Shown: positions 50,793 to 63,233 of the stretch, in pieces | How the letters are laid out: each line of letters opens with the position of its first letter | Position numbering within the stretch: position 1 is the stretch's first letter | Assembly (NCBI GenBank): GCA_973895155.1 | Contig: OZ316895.1 | Span: 1,302,001 to 1,366,000 of the forward strand | Direction: 5' to 3' | Origin: Marsupella aquatica | Taxonomy: Eukaryota; Marchantiophyta | Length of the DNA stretch: 64,000 nucleotides | Made by a program: the position numbers and the translations under genes | Notes under the pieces: generated by a model | Told to the model about the DNA's origin: nothing | What the model saw: only the letters and a program-made list of their open reading frames with translations | Database searches by the model: none

Positions 50793-53240
50793 ATGCCTTC
50801 CTCCCCATGTATAGGATAACCTAGGTCTGGGCAGGGGTGAGTAGGTCTGGAATGTGAAAGCAAGCTGAGGCAGTTGGAAAAAATTCAAACATTTTGAACA
50901 CAAGGTTATAGACAATAACCCCACCCTAACCTCTTGGTTTTCATAGGTAATTTCTGTCAGAGAAGGTTATCTGGCTATGAATATCTGGGCAAGAGATTAT
51001 GAGGATAACAACATAGACTAGGAATAGTTACCAGGGGTATCCATTGTTTGATCCATACAAGATCAATGTATCTGCCTCACCCGCTGCCTCTCAGCACCCC
51101 TTCTCCCTCTCATGCCATTCCCTCTCCCCTCCTAGCTTACCGACCTCTTCATTGCCCACCAGTCCGAGCTTGCGACACAAGGTGTCTCATTGTCCCAACT
51201 GGAGCCAGGAAGTGCTCCAGCCAACCTCCCCCATTGTTCAAGTCACCATGCACTGTTGCTTTGCTTACCCCATCTTGGATTATCAGATCTTGCAAGAAAA
51301 TTGATCAATAAATCAGACATCCAGGAGACTATCCCATTCTTTTTCAATTTTGTAACATGCTAGGGTTACAAAATATCCACCAGCAATATCAACCCCCTAC
51401 CCCATTCTTGGTGATGGATGATCCATTAATGTCTTCCCACCGTGCTTCGTTGATAGTGGTCAGGACCCAGGACCCATTTAGAGGCGCGTGGGGCCTGGGC
51501 AGGAGGATTCAGGCGAATTGGGTGGTGGAAAAAGCAGAATATGGAGCTATCCATTTCCCTTTGCCCATTTTGTTGTTTTGGGATCCCCTCAAACTTTTCG
51601 CTTTTCCACTGAACCACGTGTTAGGCCACGCCTTTCCTTCGGCCATGCTCGTTCGCCATGGGTCACCTTTATAACGTACAGTCTATACAGTAAACTAGCG
51701 CTGGACTTTTTGGTTCAGAATTCCTGCTATGGTAGTTGGGGCGTTCTTCATTCGAAGCACACAAAATACGAGAAACTACTCAAGTGTACTGTACCTAATG
51801 TACTGGAATTCCTGATATTTTATTGACATTTTGTTGGGTGAGTTATGATATTTTATTGAGTGAATTTATTTATTGGGAGCCGTTTGTTTTTTATAGTGGT
51901 AACTCACGTATATAGACTTTGTAGTGGTTCGCCATGGGTAAGCTTCATAACGTACAGTCTAGCTCATGCTCATGATTATTACAAGGGACTAGCATGAATA
52001 CCCGTTCCTTGAACCAAAATAGAGATGAGGAGAAAAAATAACTTGCAAAAAACTGATTTCATGCCATTTCTTGGTCATCTTTGCCCCATTCATATTTTGT
52101 TTGCACCATCACTTTGAATTATGTCCCTCACTTAAAATCATTGTCTTGGTCATCTTTACCCCCATCCATTTTTTTTTGCACCATCACTTTCAATAATGTC
52201 CTCATTTAGAGTCACGCTCTGAAAGCTTCACTCACTCACTCTAGGCTGTAGGCCCAGGAGTAGGTTCCATTGCAATTCATTACCTTGATTAATAAACATG
52301 CCACAGGGCTGGGTAACAAATCTAATGGCAAACATGTGCTTTCATCTTTTCTGGCGTTTGGATGGCAAATATTTGTTTTCATCTTTCCTGGATTTTGTAT
52401 GTTAATGACTTACACTTCGAGAACTTTAAGAGAGGTCTAGCTTAGTATGGAAGAGTAGGCAGACAGATAGAGAGATATATATGTTTCTGCAATTCTTTGT
52501 AGGAGTCACATGTCACAATCTGGGGAAACGGATACAAATATCAAATGGAGGGATGTATTTTACGTTTCTCAGATCCCTAAATTTGTTGTTGTTCCTGAAA
52601 ATGATTGTCGAAATTCTACCATACGTTGTTGCCTTAGAACAAAATTGATGGCAGCATGTTGACCTCGCATCTCTGTACGAGCAATGCCCTCAGTTTGATC
52701 AGTTTAACAACAAAGTGGCCTTCTCTGTGTTGTATGTCAACACTAAGTACACATTTCAGGGCAGAAACCTGAATATGCCAGACTGACGAAATTAGCTTCA
52801 TTAAAGATGTATGAAGCAGTCCTGCCTCGATGCCAATTCTTCTGCGTAAAAATGTGGGACAATTATCCACCTGAAATGCCCTTCCCCCAAGATTTTGAGA
52901 AAACGAAGCATCCTACAGTAATCTGGTACACTAAACACCAAAAATCCCGGTGTAGGCACTAAGTACTCCTTAAAAGCTTGGAGTAACTTGCACATTTGGG
53001 ACAGAGCACCTGATAGAAAAACTACATTTTCTGTCATTCAAAAGATCTCACGACTTTGGTATGAATCAGAACTCAAAAACTTCCGACTGTTCCAGATAAC
53101 TATAATCACGTTTGGATGCAATTCCCGCAGAATTGAGATACATCATCGATATTTGCCTTTCGTGACCCTACTTCCTTCACCTGGCGCACTACTATTACGT
53201 TGCAACTCCTGGTCGGCCTCCAAGGGATTTAGTCATCACT
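50793..53240. other. Intergenic, no gene recognised
   Basis: Short open frames only. The phrase GTTCGCCATGGGT..CTT.ATAACGTACAGTCTA occurs twice (about 51650 and 51930), suggesting a local duplication. The last few hundred bases are probably the 3' UTR of the minus-strand GTPase gene. Confidence 0.4.
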
Positions 53241-56200
53241 TCAGTTCTCTTGCTTTGTTGGCCAAGCAGGGTAATAAAAGTCCGGAACTGCTTTAGCATC
53301 AGCATCACGATGTTGATCTTTATCCCAGGTGCTTTCTTCATCTTTACTTTCATCCGGATGAGCGTTCACCAGAAGTGCATGTACTCTTCGAATTAGCTGA
53401 ACACAAACACATACACAGTCAGTGTGCCCAACTCGATTAAGGCGTTGCTACATTTGTAAAGGCAGAGACTATGAAAAATGTGAGAATTGCATGTCGATTG
53501 AAAGACTTCGTAAATTCCTCGTCGGTCCCAATTTGAAAGAAACGTTCAGATTTCCCACTAATGTAGATGATACAAAACAAAGTTGAGACAAATCAGCGCT
53601 GCTCATGTATTAAAATTAGAGATCCATACAAGCAGTGCACTCCAAAATATACAACTAAGCCATATAGCAACAGTACAAATGGTCTCGTAGTTCTGCCAAC
53701 TTCAAACATACCTCGTCCACACCCTCCCCTGTTTCCACAGAAACCCAAAGTGCACCACCTGGGCCATACTCCACATATGAATCAGTAGAGTCACTATTTA
53801 AGGGGATGCTGCGTGAAGGAGGTGGAGACAAAAGATCTGCTTTGGAGACCACATCCAACCATGGCCGGTCTGAATATCTCCCCTTGATCTCCTTATATAT
53901 TTGAAACTGCAAAATTAAGCCGCACAGACTGACAGATTGTAAGCAATGAACAAGCACGACGAGATAACGGTGGGGCAGGACTTGCACTCCTTAGGGTCCT
54001 TCACAACGACAATAATGGCTCACACAATCAACGTCGAGATACCAAGAAACAACCAGAAGACTCCACGGTAGATTCCAGGCTGTGCCAAACATCGTCTTCT
54101 AAATTACAGTGAAGTAATATTCTTGTAAAGTAGCCCAGAAACACCTAAAAGCTTCGAATTGCAGATAAATTCAGCTCACAACATAAACATAATAATGTCA
54201 ACTGGTACCTGTTTAGCAGCTGACGAGCCACATTCTCCAGTTAAGTCATGCACGTAAAGAATGGATGTAGGCAGATGTGACAGAGCAGCAAGCGTCAACT
54301 TCTCCATGTTATTCCTCTCCTCTGCACATGTGGAGACAGACAAAGTATAAGCTGCTCGGATAGGCCATGCGAACCAGCCAGCCAGCCATTGAATTTCAAT
54401 ATAAAATTTATTAGGACTCTGTCTGCAATTCAGAATATCAGGACATTACTGAAGTTTGGTTTGAAGGTGCTGGAAAAATCACTGTCTAGGCCACAGTGCA
54501 ACTTTGCCCACTAAAACTAATTGATTTGATCGAGTGCAATCCACTGTTCATGTCCCCGCGCACTACTGGCTAAGAATGGCAACAAGAAAAAACTCAATTA
54601 CAAAACGAAATTATATTTACGAAAACAGAGACACTACACAAGCCTAAAATTATCATTAAGTATTAGAAATAAGCTGGGTAACGTAAACACGTAAATTTGA
54701 TGAATCCTACTACTGCACGAGAAATGAGATGCCCTACCATCTGGTCGTTCTAGTAGACCAGGGGTATCGGTAACCTGCAACGTGCACGAGAAAAGTCACT
54801 TATAGATCATTATCCAAATCAACTCAAAGAAGACTCAGATGCAAGTCACAAGAACCTTTCAGACAGGATCTGATGCAAAAATCCATTCCTTGAGGCCATT
54901 AAAGTGCCGGCACAGAAAATAAGATATCCATGACAGGACATTGATCGATCTACAGTACTTGCACTACCCACCAATGAGTTACATAATTAACAGTGAGAAG
55001 TCCTTAGTGCATTGTGATCAAAATCACCTGGAAGCGCCGAGAGTCAACCTCAAAATGACCAATCGAAATGCCTCTTGTTGTGAACTGATAATTACATATC
55101 TGTGTACACAAACGGTAAACAGTCAGTATGTTTACAGGTCTCTTACCAAGAGACCAGCATCTTCAAGGAGGGAAACATGAACGAGAACCAGAGGCTGCGC
55201 AAGGAAGAGAATGGACAATGACTTCGAAACTTAAGCTTTGAAACGGTCCCAAAACCCAGGAACGAAAATGCCAACAACGACAGAACAACAAATAACGACA
55301 TACCTCAGGCTTACCCGAAGAGAGAATGCGAACAAGGGAGGACTTGCCCACATTAGGAGCGCCCACCAAGCAAAGTGTGGGTGTACGGAGAGAGATAACA
55401 GGCATTGCTCTTAGTTTCTGCAGAAACGTTGACGAGCACCTTAAGAACTCAGCGCTTGTTCTATCCATAAACAAACTGGATCAACATGAATCAGTCTTCA
55501 AGGTCATAAGCAATCGAACAGAACCAGAACGGATGCCATTATTACTCTGACTCACCTTTGCATGCTCTTTCAAATCGTCCACGGCTTTTCCATAAGTATT
55601 GAATACCTCTTCCAACTTCGCGAAACCCTGAACGACATGGGAAGTTTCACGTCAACGATTCATCCATTTCAAGCTACGGGGCTCTAGGACCTCCACACTC
55701 ACCTCCAACAAAGAAGATACGAGAAGCGAAACATATATTCACATTGAAACTTGCGGTTCTGGAATTCAGGGTAGAGCAATGAACAACCTATATTACTCGT
55801 ACGGATTTCATTTTTCAAATTGTACAAGCACTATACTCAGTAATGATAGTCTGGGAATATGCCTTAAAAACAAAGAATGGTCGAAACGAACTTCACCTGT
55901 GTCAGGCGCTCCTCGGCCTCTAGCTTTGTTGTAGACTGTTGCAGCCAAACGGCCAACCTTGCTTGTAAGTTACTTAACATGTAATACTAGATAAAAGGAC
56001 AAGAGATGTGACAGAATGCAAGGTTCATTCAGCAACGACCACAAAAATCCTAATTCAAAAGAAAGCTTCATTTTGAGAATAGAAGGGCCCAATGTAGTCT
56101 ATTAATGCCCGTCCTTGTGCATGTACTCAACATTCCCACGTCGATGGCTCATAAGCCCCTATCAAGGGACGAAAACACAATGTACTTAGCATTTAAAGTT

Positions 56201-57850
56201 TTGGTCAAACCTTGGCGCATAGACTCGCCCAGTTCTTTCCCATATCGAGAACCTTTTTGCGTAAATAATCTACTCGTTCAAGAACCTGACGACAAACACA
56301 ATTACCAACAAAATCACACTTGTCAGACCAAGCAAAACATAAGAACAGCACATTTAGAGTAACAACTAGATTGGTGCGGTTGAAAGTATGGCGATGCCTG
56401 GCAATGAAGTTTGAACACGTTGGGAGGACAGTCACCTCTTCATACTTGCCTTCCCCAAGAGTCAGCTCTAATAGTGCACTCTCATAGGCATGTAGCTCCT
56501 GCCTTCGTGGAAATTTTTGAAGATACAATTTAAGTGGCAACGCGAGCTCCTGCATCGTGCACAGCAGATTATCCGGTGGTTTACATGAAAATTTAGATAA
56601 TAGTGAGAGTGGCGAATAGGCGTCAAACATCGCATCTAATTCTGATGCGATGTTTTACGCAACATCGTAACAATCAGAAGTGCCTGACAAGCAAGTGAGC
56701 GCGAGTTTGAGTGTTCCGTGCCCAAGCAAACAAGTATAGTGGCCACCAAATTGACTTTGGTGGTCGACTTTCCTAGTAATACGGGAACAGTATGTAAGGG
56801 AATTGCAGAACGCAATGATACACTGTGCTAGATTGAAAACAAAATACCCTCTGAGGGTGATTTCAATCGTCCATCCCCACTGAGACTGTGTTAGAAACAT
56901 CAAGCCCTCTAGCAAATGTTTGTAATGACGTAAACCCTTGCCTTTATTAAAGCATCTAACTGCTTTGCGCCTCGGTTGCGCTCCCGCTTTGCCGCGTTCA
57001 TGATACCTTCAAATCAATCATGACACCCAACACCCACATCACAACACAACCTGGTCTTCAATATTATTTCTTATACAAGTAGTGGATCACATACAGTTGG
57101 AGATAATCACTATCATCGCAAAGTTACTATGCGTCCTTGCATTAGCCAATGACGTCTTACATAAAAAGGGAAGCTGGAAAACCTTTTGTTGGCCGCACCA
57201 TTCTAGCTTTCCTCAATGCAGAGCCGAGAATCTCATATGCAGGAGAGACCATAGGCAACTGTTGGAATGCGCCCGTCTTTGCGTCCACTCTAAACTGTGA
57301 CACGACGCGGACAAAAAACAAATCAGAAACCACACTACTTATGGAGAAGAACCCGGCGGCAGGGTAAAATTCTTTCTGAAAATCAAATTCAAAAACTGTG
57401 ATGCATTCTTCAAGCAGAATCAAATAGAAGAGCAGCGTGAGTATTTTTAGAAACGAGGGACTAGAGGCATCGGAGGAACATGAATACCTTTGAGGGTAAC
57501 TTTGGGACATTTGAAGATCCTACCAATCCCTCCCTTGTTTCGGCATCAATCTGCCTCTCATCTTCCACCACAGCTGAACTGTTCGTCTGTTGTGCATTCA
57601 CTGTCAGAAGGTCCACCATCGTGCTGCTGTATGCGGAGCCCCGTTGGACAAATGATGCAACTGATGGCAGAAAGTGGGACCTCAGCTTAGGGGATTGTTT
57701 GCACAAAGTTCGATTGGCAGAGACGTGGAGGCTGGACAAACAGAAGGTATAATTAGAGGGGTAACCGCGCGCCAAGGACATGGCAGCTCCACAGCCAGGA
57801 GCAGCTCTGGATAGCGAGCTCCGGAGCCCTGAAATGGTCATCGAGGCCAT
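53241..57850 (-). CDS. PDE318: Chloroplast NOG1-like GTPase of the PDE318 type, about 485-508 aa
   Basis: Thirteen exons (minus) with agreeing phases: 57488-57850, 57183-57294, 56942-57006, 56436-56549, 56211-56285, 55897-55935, 55556-55627, 55304-55417, 55028-55099, 54738-54774, 54209-54321, 53712-53906, 53241-53396. Ser/Arg-rich N-terminus, then the NOG1-family N-domain (TGAFQQLPMV, AAKRERNRGAKQLDA, ELALPLK, GKYEE, VDYLRKKVL, ASLCAK). The G-domain has G1 GAPNVGKSS, switch FTTRGISIGH, G3 VTDTPGLL and G4 SKADLL; LYVHDLTGECG lies between. The protein ends PAWPTKQEN. Arabidopsis PDE318 loss gives pale plants; NOG1 relatives act in ribosome assembly, so plastid ribosome biogenesis is the likely role (inference). 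The intron 56550-56941 begins with GC (AAG|GCAAGG). The start may be the first ATG (57850) or Met24 (57781), which overlaps the ATG of the opposite gene. Confidence 0.93.
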
Positions 57851-58361
57851 GATGAGAGTACAGGAGATTTACAGCACTGATTTGGTCATCAAGCCCATGG
57901 TGCGCTTCAAAGGATGTCCTGCTTTCAGCTCCGTAAGAAGTCAGCCATTCTCGTAGAACCTCCGGGGCAGTAGATTATATGGAGAGGGGTCCTTCTAGAA
58001 ATCAGGTTTCAATTGCAGTACTAGCCTGTTCCCACAACCCGTTGTCTGCAACAACAATTCTTCTCCATCGTCATTATTCAGAAAGTGCAATCAGTGAGAA
58101 CACGTATAGTCTGTGTCAAGATATCATGCAATACCAGCTCCGAAACATGGGAATCTATTTCGTATCTTTCACATAGCCAATTGGACAAGGTTTCCCGTCG
58201 TGCAAGGAAAAAACGAGGTAACTACTCAAGTGGTGCTCAATTTTTCATCGGCAGCGCAAAAAGAATTGCTCAAAAAGCCCAACCTAGATTTTGCAGAATC
58301 TGTGGATACCTTCTTGCAGATGCGAGGATGCACTGAGAGGATACGTCGTCTGAGCTACTAG
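57780..58361 (+). CDS. Small protein of 119 aa, unknown, head-to-head with PDE318
   Basis: Three exons fit in phase: 57780-57932 (MAAPQPGAALDSEL to CPAFSS), a 22-nt microexon 58082-58103 (KVQSVRT) and 58177-58361 (NWTRFPVVQGKNEVTTQVV to CTERIRRLSY). Splice sites are TCC|GTAAGA, TTATTCAG|AAA, ACAC|GTATAG and CACATAG|CC. The predicted protein is soluble, with a helical N-terminal half (SPEMVIEAMMRVQEIYS) and a Lys/Leu-rich middle (SSAAQKELLKKPNLDF), without signal peptide or membrane segment. I do not recognise the family. Its first exon lies antisense to exon 1 of the PDE318-type gene, and the two start codons can share the palindrome CATG at 57779-57782. Codon-level look is good, but the microexon makes the model uncertain. 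Confidence 0.5.
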
Positions 58362-59380
58362 AGGAGGAGGACTCACATTGCCGTCTAGCGGCAATTCGAA
58401 AAAGTACTAGTATTTGTAAGGGAATGGATCAATGTTTTAAAATTCTCACCTCACTTATTGACGGCAATAAAGCAGCTCTTCTAGAAAATCGCGCTGAGAG
58501 GGCTTGAATCTTCGGAGCAAACCACCTAACAGCTAGTGAGATCACTCCGGCCACCCTCTGCAGCACGCTCAGAGTGGCTCTTCCTTAACACGAGCAGCTT
58601 CCGCTAGACCTTGTGAAAAACCCAGAACCCTAATGCGCTTCAGAATGCTCAATTCAAGTCCGGGGTCGAGAAAGCAACGCAAAGTAGCGCACTGTGAGCT
58701 AATTCAAATTTCCTGCGAGCCAAGACTACTAGTGCGCCAGTGAGAAGAGATTATATTTTATAGATTGTCCACAGCACCTGCTGCACTCCTCACAGACTCC
58801 CCTTTTCCCCACAATTTCTGATTTGCTTGTGATTCTTTTGCCATTCTCTTGCCAGCTCCTACAATAACAGGAATGCACTTCCAACAAGCTCGTGACTGCC
58901 CTCCGTCGAGAATGCGACTAAAGACCATCTTAACAAAGAGAAGCAGCAAAAGAATATGAAGATAAGGAGATCGCCGAAAGACGAGAGCGAGGGCCTAGAG
59001 GGATGACATGCTACCCCTCTTTGCCCCCTTTGGCCCGTCTTTCTTCCCTGCGGACTCGCTTCCTGCCCTTGAGAGCCTCCGGTGCGGTCTTGAATTACAG
59101 CACTGTACAGTAGTAATAGCAATTTATTGCCTTACTGGGGTCTCAAACGTCAAAATTTGATGGACCTTATAAAAGATCAAAGTAAAAATTTGATCGACCT
59201 TGTACCTTAAGAGAAAAGTTATGGATTACCAAATTCATAATCCAGACTTTTTTGCCAAAAAGATTGGTCATATGTCATGATCATAAGTCATTGTAAAGAC
59301 TAGTGGCAAAACCAAACCCTATACATTATATAACCCTAAAAAAAAGCTAAAAAGCAATCTTCCACAAGTTTGAAACTTTG
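58362..59380. other. Intergenic, nothing recognised
   Basis: No exon-like stretch. The phrase GAATTACAGCACTGTACAGTAG at about 59094 recurs in diverged form at about 60516, linking this stretch to the minisatellite region downstream. Confidence 0.4.
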
Positions 59381-59389
59381 AGACGCCTG

Positions 59390-59670
59390 ATTGTAATGCG
59401 TAGGTACTGCTCTTGAATTGCAGGGATGTTATACTGTAATGTGTAGGCACCGCTAGGCAATTACATGGATGTAAAACTGTAACGTATAGGTACCCCTTGG
59501 GAACAATGGCAATGTAATAATGAAAACCGATGGGGAATCACAGGGATGTAATACTGTAATGTGTAGGTACCGCTTGGGAATTACAGGGATGTAAAACTAA
59601 TGTCTAGGTTACTACCGCTTGGGAACAATAGCAATGCGATACTGGAATGTGTAGGTACCGATGGGGAGTC
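59390..59670 (+). repeat. Degenerate tandem repeat related to the 60.35-kb minisatellite
   Basis: About six diverged units of GGATGTAATACTGTAATGTG TAGGTACCGC... with spacing of roughly 40-60 bp, interspersed with GGGAACAATGGCAATG. Confidence 0.75.
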
Positions 59671-59728
59671 AAAAAACATCTTGCAAAACAAAGATACTCT
59701 TGTTCATGTTTGCCTCCATCCCTTTTTT

Positions 59729-59796
59729 TCACCCTCACTACCATGTTGTCTTTTATTGAGAGTCACCCTCACTACCATGTTGTCTTTTATTGAGAG
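59729..59796 (+). repeat. Two-copy tandem repeat, period 34 bp
   Basis: TCACCCTCACTACCATGTTG followed by TCTTTTATTGAGAG occurs twice without change at 59729 and 59763. Confidence 0.9.
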
Positions 59797-60348
59797 TCAG
59801 TATTAATCCCTTGTTGTTTCTTTGGTCCATTTTCACTTCTGTTCTATTGAGAGTTAGGGGGGCTGTACAAGACACGGGGGTAGTTCAGTCTCTCTCCATC
59901 CAGAGCAAAGCTGATGGCCATTTCCTTCCACAAAAGTTAAAGCCAAATATGTCAGGTTTGGAAGTAATCAATGCAATTCCCTGAAAATAAGCCACCCTTT
60001 GCTCCAAGTTTTTAGACCACCTCAAGAGGAGGTCTAAGTTTTTGACAACACACCTCAGCAAAAAAAGGGACCCACAAGGGGCCCACTGAGAGATACTTAG
60101 GTTTGGTAATGCTTTTGGTTCATTGTGCCCCCAAGTTCATGTAAAATGAAGTGTGGCCAGTTCCCACATATGAATGGTTAGGATTGCATCTTTCATTTAG
60201 AAAAAAAAAGGAATTGCTGCCCCCAAGTTCTTGTAAAGCCAACCTTAGTCTAGAGTCTTTTCACTCTAAAGTAGATAGTAGCCCTTGAAAGTAACTTTGC
60301 ATTGCATTTTATTAGTAATTTGTAATATTGTAATATGTAAGTACTGGA

Positions 60349-60516
60349 ATTACAGGGATGTAAGACTGTAATGTGTAGGTATCGCTCGTAATTACAGGGA
60401 TGTAAGACTGTAATGTGTAGGTACCGCTCGTAATTACAGGGATGTAAGACTGTAATGTGTAGGTACCGCTCGTAATTACAGGGATGTAATACAATTCTGT
60501 GTAGGTCCCTCTTGCA
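60349..60516 (+). repeat. Minisatellite, four units of exactly 42 bp
   Basis: ATTACAGGGATGTAAGACTG starts at 60349, 60391, 60433 and 60475. Because 42 is a multiple of three, the minus strand reads as a repeated 14-residue peptide (NYERYLHITVLHPC), but this frame has no other coding support. Confidence 0.9.
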
Positions 60517-61200
60517 AATTACAACACTGTACAGTAGTAACAGAAACGCACTACTGTAATGTGTAATGTGTAGGTCCCGTAGGGAGAGACAGGATTGGAG
60601 TTCATGGGTGGACAGAAACGGACTGTAGACGAGAAGTGGAGAAGAGAGTGAGCATCTCTTCGCCCAATCTCTTGATCGTCGTCCATGATTATCTAGAGGT
60701 GGGACACAGAATCGGAGCTCAAGGGTGGACGGGGAGAGACGACTTGAAGTGAGGGACAGACAGAGCATTTGTGCTCTGAGGCAATTGTGTAGGGACAGAG
60801 AGAGCTATGGCGCTGTGGGAGGTCACGGTGGTGACTGCGGACGTGCTCGGCCTGAAGCGAACCTACCGCTAATTACCTCTGTAGGCGTAGAAAGGAATTC
60901 GGGGGAACCAGTATTCTAAAATCCTAGATTTAAATGAGCGGTTGGGGTACAGGGTCAGCCTTGACGGCTCGCTTCTGTGATGTGTACCTGCTTATTTTGT
61001 AATTCTTCTCATTGAACACAGAGCAAAATTTGGATTTGAATTGATATGCAGAGTGGAGGACTCTGGGAAAATGATTTGCATCTCACTTGATATGTCTGTT
61101 GGAAAGCCGAGCAACAACGGTCAGGTCTAGAATCCTTAGCTAGTTTGCCCACATTTTTTCCAAAAAAGGCCAGGTTGGCTATTACTGATAGTTTGGCAAG
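60517..61200. other. Upstream region of the phosphatase gene
   Basis: No exon recognised; a purine-rich segment with GGGAGAGAC and GAGAGAG runs at about 60590-60810. Likely promoter and 5' UTR of the next gene toward the right end. Confidence 0.4.
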
Positions 61201-63233
61201 ATGAAGCTTGTCCGTGATCACCTCTTTATTGGTAACATCACTGATGCCAATGCGGTTTTCCAGTCTTCTGAGCTCAAAGTCACGCACATGCTCTCACTTC
61301 TTTCAAACCAAGTTCTGTCTCAGCCAAACCCCAAGCCCGGAGATCCTTATGCTTTACTGACGATTAGCGCCGGGGCTCATAACCCCCCCACCAGCAAGCC
61401 TGTCGAAAAGCCCACCCCAGAGTCACGCGGGGGAACAACGGAGGAGAGGCAGAACGCAGGAGGACGAGAGTTTGTCCGCATGACAGTGCCTTTGCGAGAT
61501 ATGGAATCAGAGAACTTGCTGGATCATCTGGAGGCCTGTCTGGAGTTTATTGAGGAAGGGAGGAAGAAAGGAGATGTCCTGGTTCACTGTTTGGCTGGTG
61601 TCTCGCGCAGGTAAGTCGTCGCGATCTCGGAAACATCTCAATTCTGTAAATTTAAGTCTGTGGGGACCTTTGGAATCTTGAGCAGTCGGGATTCGCAGTC
61701 GGAATGGCGGAAAGGGCAGTCACCTCCTCACGCAGTAAATGGATAGACAAACCACCTGTCGGACTGTGCGCTTGAATGATGACAGGGTTCAGTGAATAAT
61801 TATTCAGTGATTTGCCGAGTTCGGTAGGCTTGAATCTGCCAGGGACTAACTGCTCGAGTGATTGCTTCTTAATCGTAAACAGATTGAACTGGGACCAAAA
61901 ATTCTTATGTTTGTCCTGCTTTTGTGAGATCAATGCACTAATGACCACAAGCAAGACACAGAGCAACTGATAGTTTGATATGGAGGTTTTGTGGGATTTT
62001 GGGCTAAGGACGTAATTGTTTCATATAATATCTTGCTTGTCGTCATTAGATTCAAGCGGTGTATATCGGATTCCACCGTGGTTGTTCTTGAGAGCTTCAG
62101 AACCTTGTTCTTTTCTCTTGTCCCCGTCCTCGATAGACACAACCGTCACTTTTCCTGTAGACCACCTTAGCTTCAAAACTAGTACCAACTACGGACAATG
62201 CCTGGTTGGATTGTAACTGATTCTTAACTTTCTCCCGGGTCATTGCAGCGCGGCCGTGATTACAGCGTATCTTATGCGAATTGAAAAACTTTATGTAGAT
62301 GGTATGAACTCTTTCGTCAAACATCCAAATTATGACTTGAATGACCTCTTGTAACGTGCGGTAGGCCCTAAGAATTACACCCTTAGCACAGCTGAACTCA
62401 ATTTCAGCGGCTGGTGGACAAAGGAATTTGTAAGCTCTATCCAGTTTTGCGATGGTGCCACTACTACCCAATCGAGTAGAGTTTTGATGCTGAGGCTAGA
62501 CTTTACACCTGAACTTAAGCACCTGTCCGCGACTTCTAATCAACCTTACGTCAACTTCTGAAACACTGAAATCAGAACTTTGTAGCTCCCTGTTTGACTT
62601 CGTCTCCTGCTTTTGCTCTCTACTTGAGCTGATTTATTACCAGCGATTCTTGGATGTTATTATTGATCCCATTGTCCGATTTTTTTCTGTCAATATATCT
62701 ATTATTCATGCTCTGATTTTAGATGTTCCTCTGTGACAGACGCGCTGGCATCTCTTCGAGAAGGAAGTCCACACGTTTGCCCAAATGAGGGGTTCATGGA
62801 ACAGGTATAGCCTCGGAGGACTAAACAGGTTGTATCTTCAAATTTTGTTATCCGTTTAGGACTGGGGAGTTCAATGTTGGGACGATTTAGGCCTAATGTG
62901 TTCTTCATCCAAGAATGCTTTTCCATCCATGTAATGCAATCAAAGACTACAACGGCATGTTATGAAAGAAAAAACTAGGTGATTTTGCACGTGAGAAACA
63001 CTGGTGATATTGCATGTGAATAAGCTTTCTGGGTATAGACAGTCAAGGTGAAGATTTAGACGAAGCTCACTGTTACAATTCATTTTAGAGAATGGGTGAC
63101 ATCTTCCTCTGGTTGTTCTATTATTCTCTCATCTCCTGTCTCATCTGTGTGCAGTTAAAGATGTTCGAAGAGATGGGTTTCAAGGTTGATCACGGTAGTC
63201 CCATATATAAACAGTTTCATGTTACAAATCTAG
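61201..63233 (+). CDS. Dual-specificity protein phosphatase, DUSP12/YVH1-like, 5' part
   Basis: Cys-based phosphatase acting on phospho-Tyr and phospho-Ser/Thr. Exons: 61201-61610, 62249-62301, 62740-62804, 63155-63233; phases agree and the last ends in an open codon, so the gene continues. Start MKLVRDHLFIGNITDA is typical (..LFIGNI..). Residues about 60-90 form a Pro/Gly-rich insert. The likely general-acid region is VPLRDMESENL. The active-site signature HCLAGVSRS is split by intron 1 just after R136 (nucleophile C130). Exons 2-4 give AAVITAYLMRIEKLYVDDAL, VCPNEGFMEQ and LKMFEEMGFKVDHGSPIYK, which match the DUSP12-type helix after the catalytic core. The C-terminal zinc-binding domain expected in YVH1/DUSP12 is not in the window, so the subfamily is an inference from this tail. 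Confidence 0.88.

Noticed and set aside
60250-60768. 172-codon minus-strand frame with a repeated 14-residue peptide
   Set aside because: Produced by a 42-bp minisatellite whose period is a multiple of three; the non-repeat parts show no coding character.
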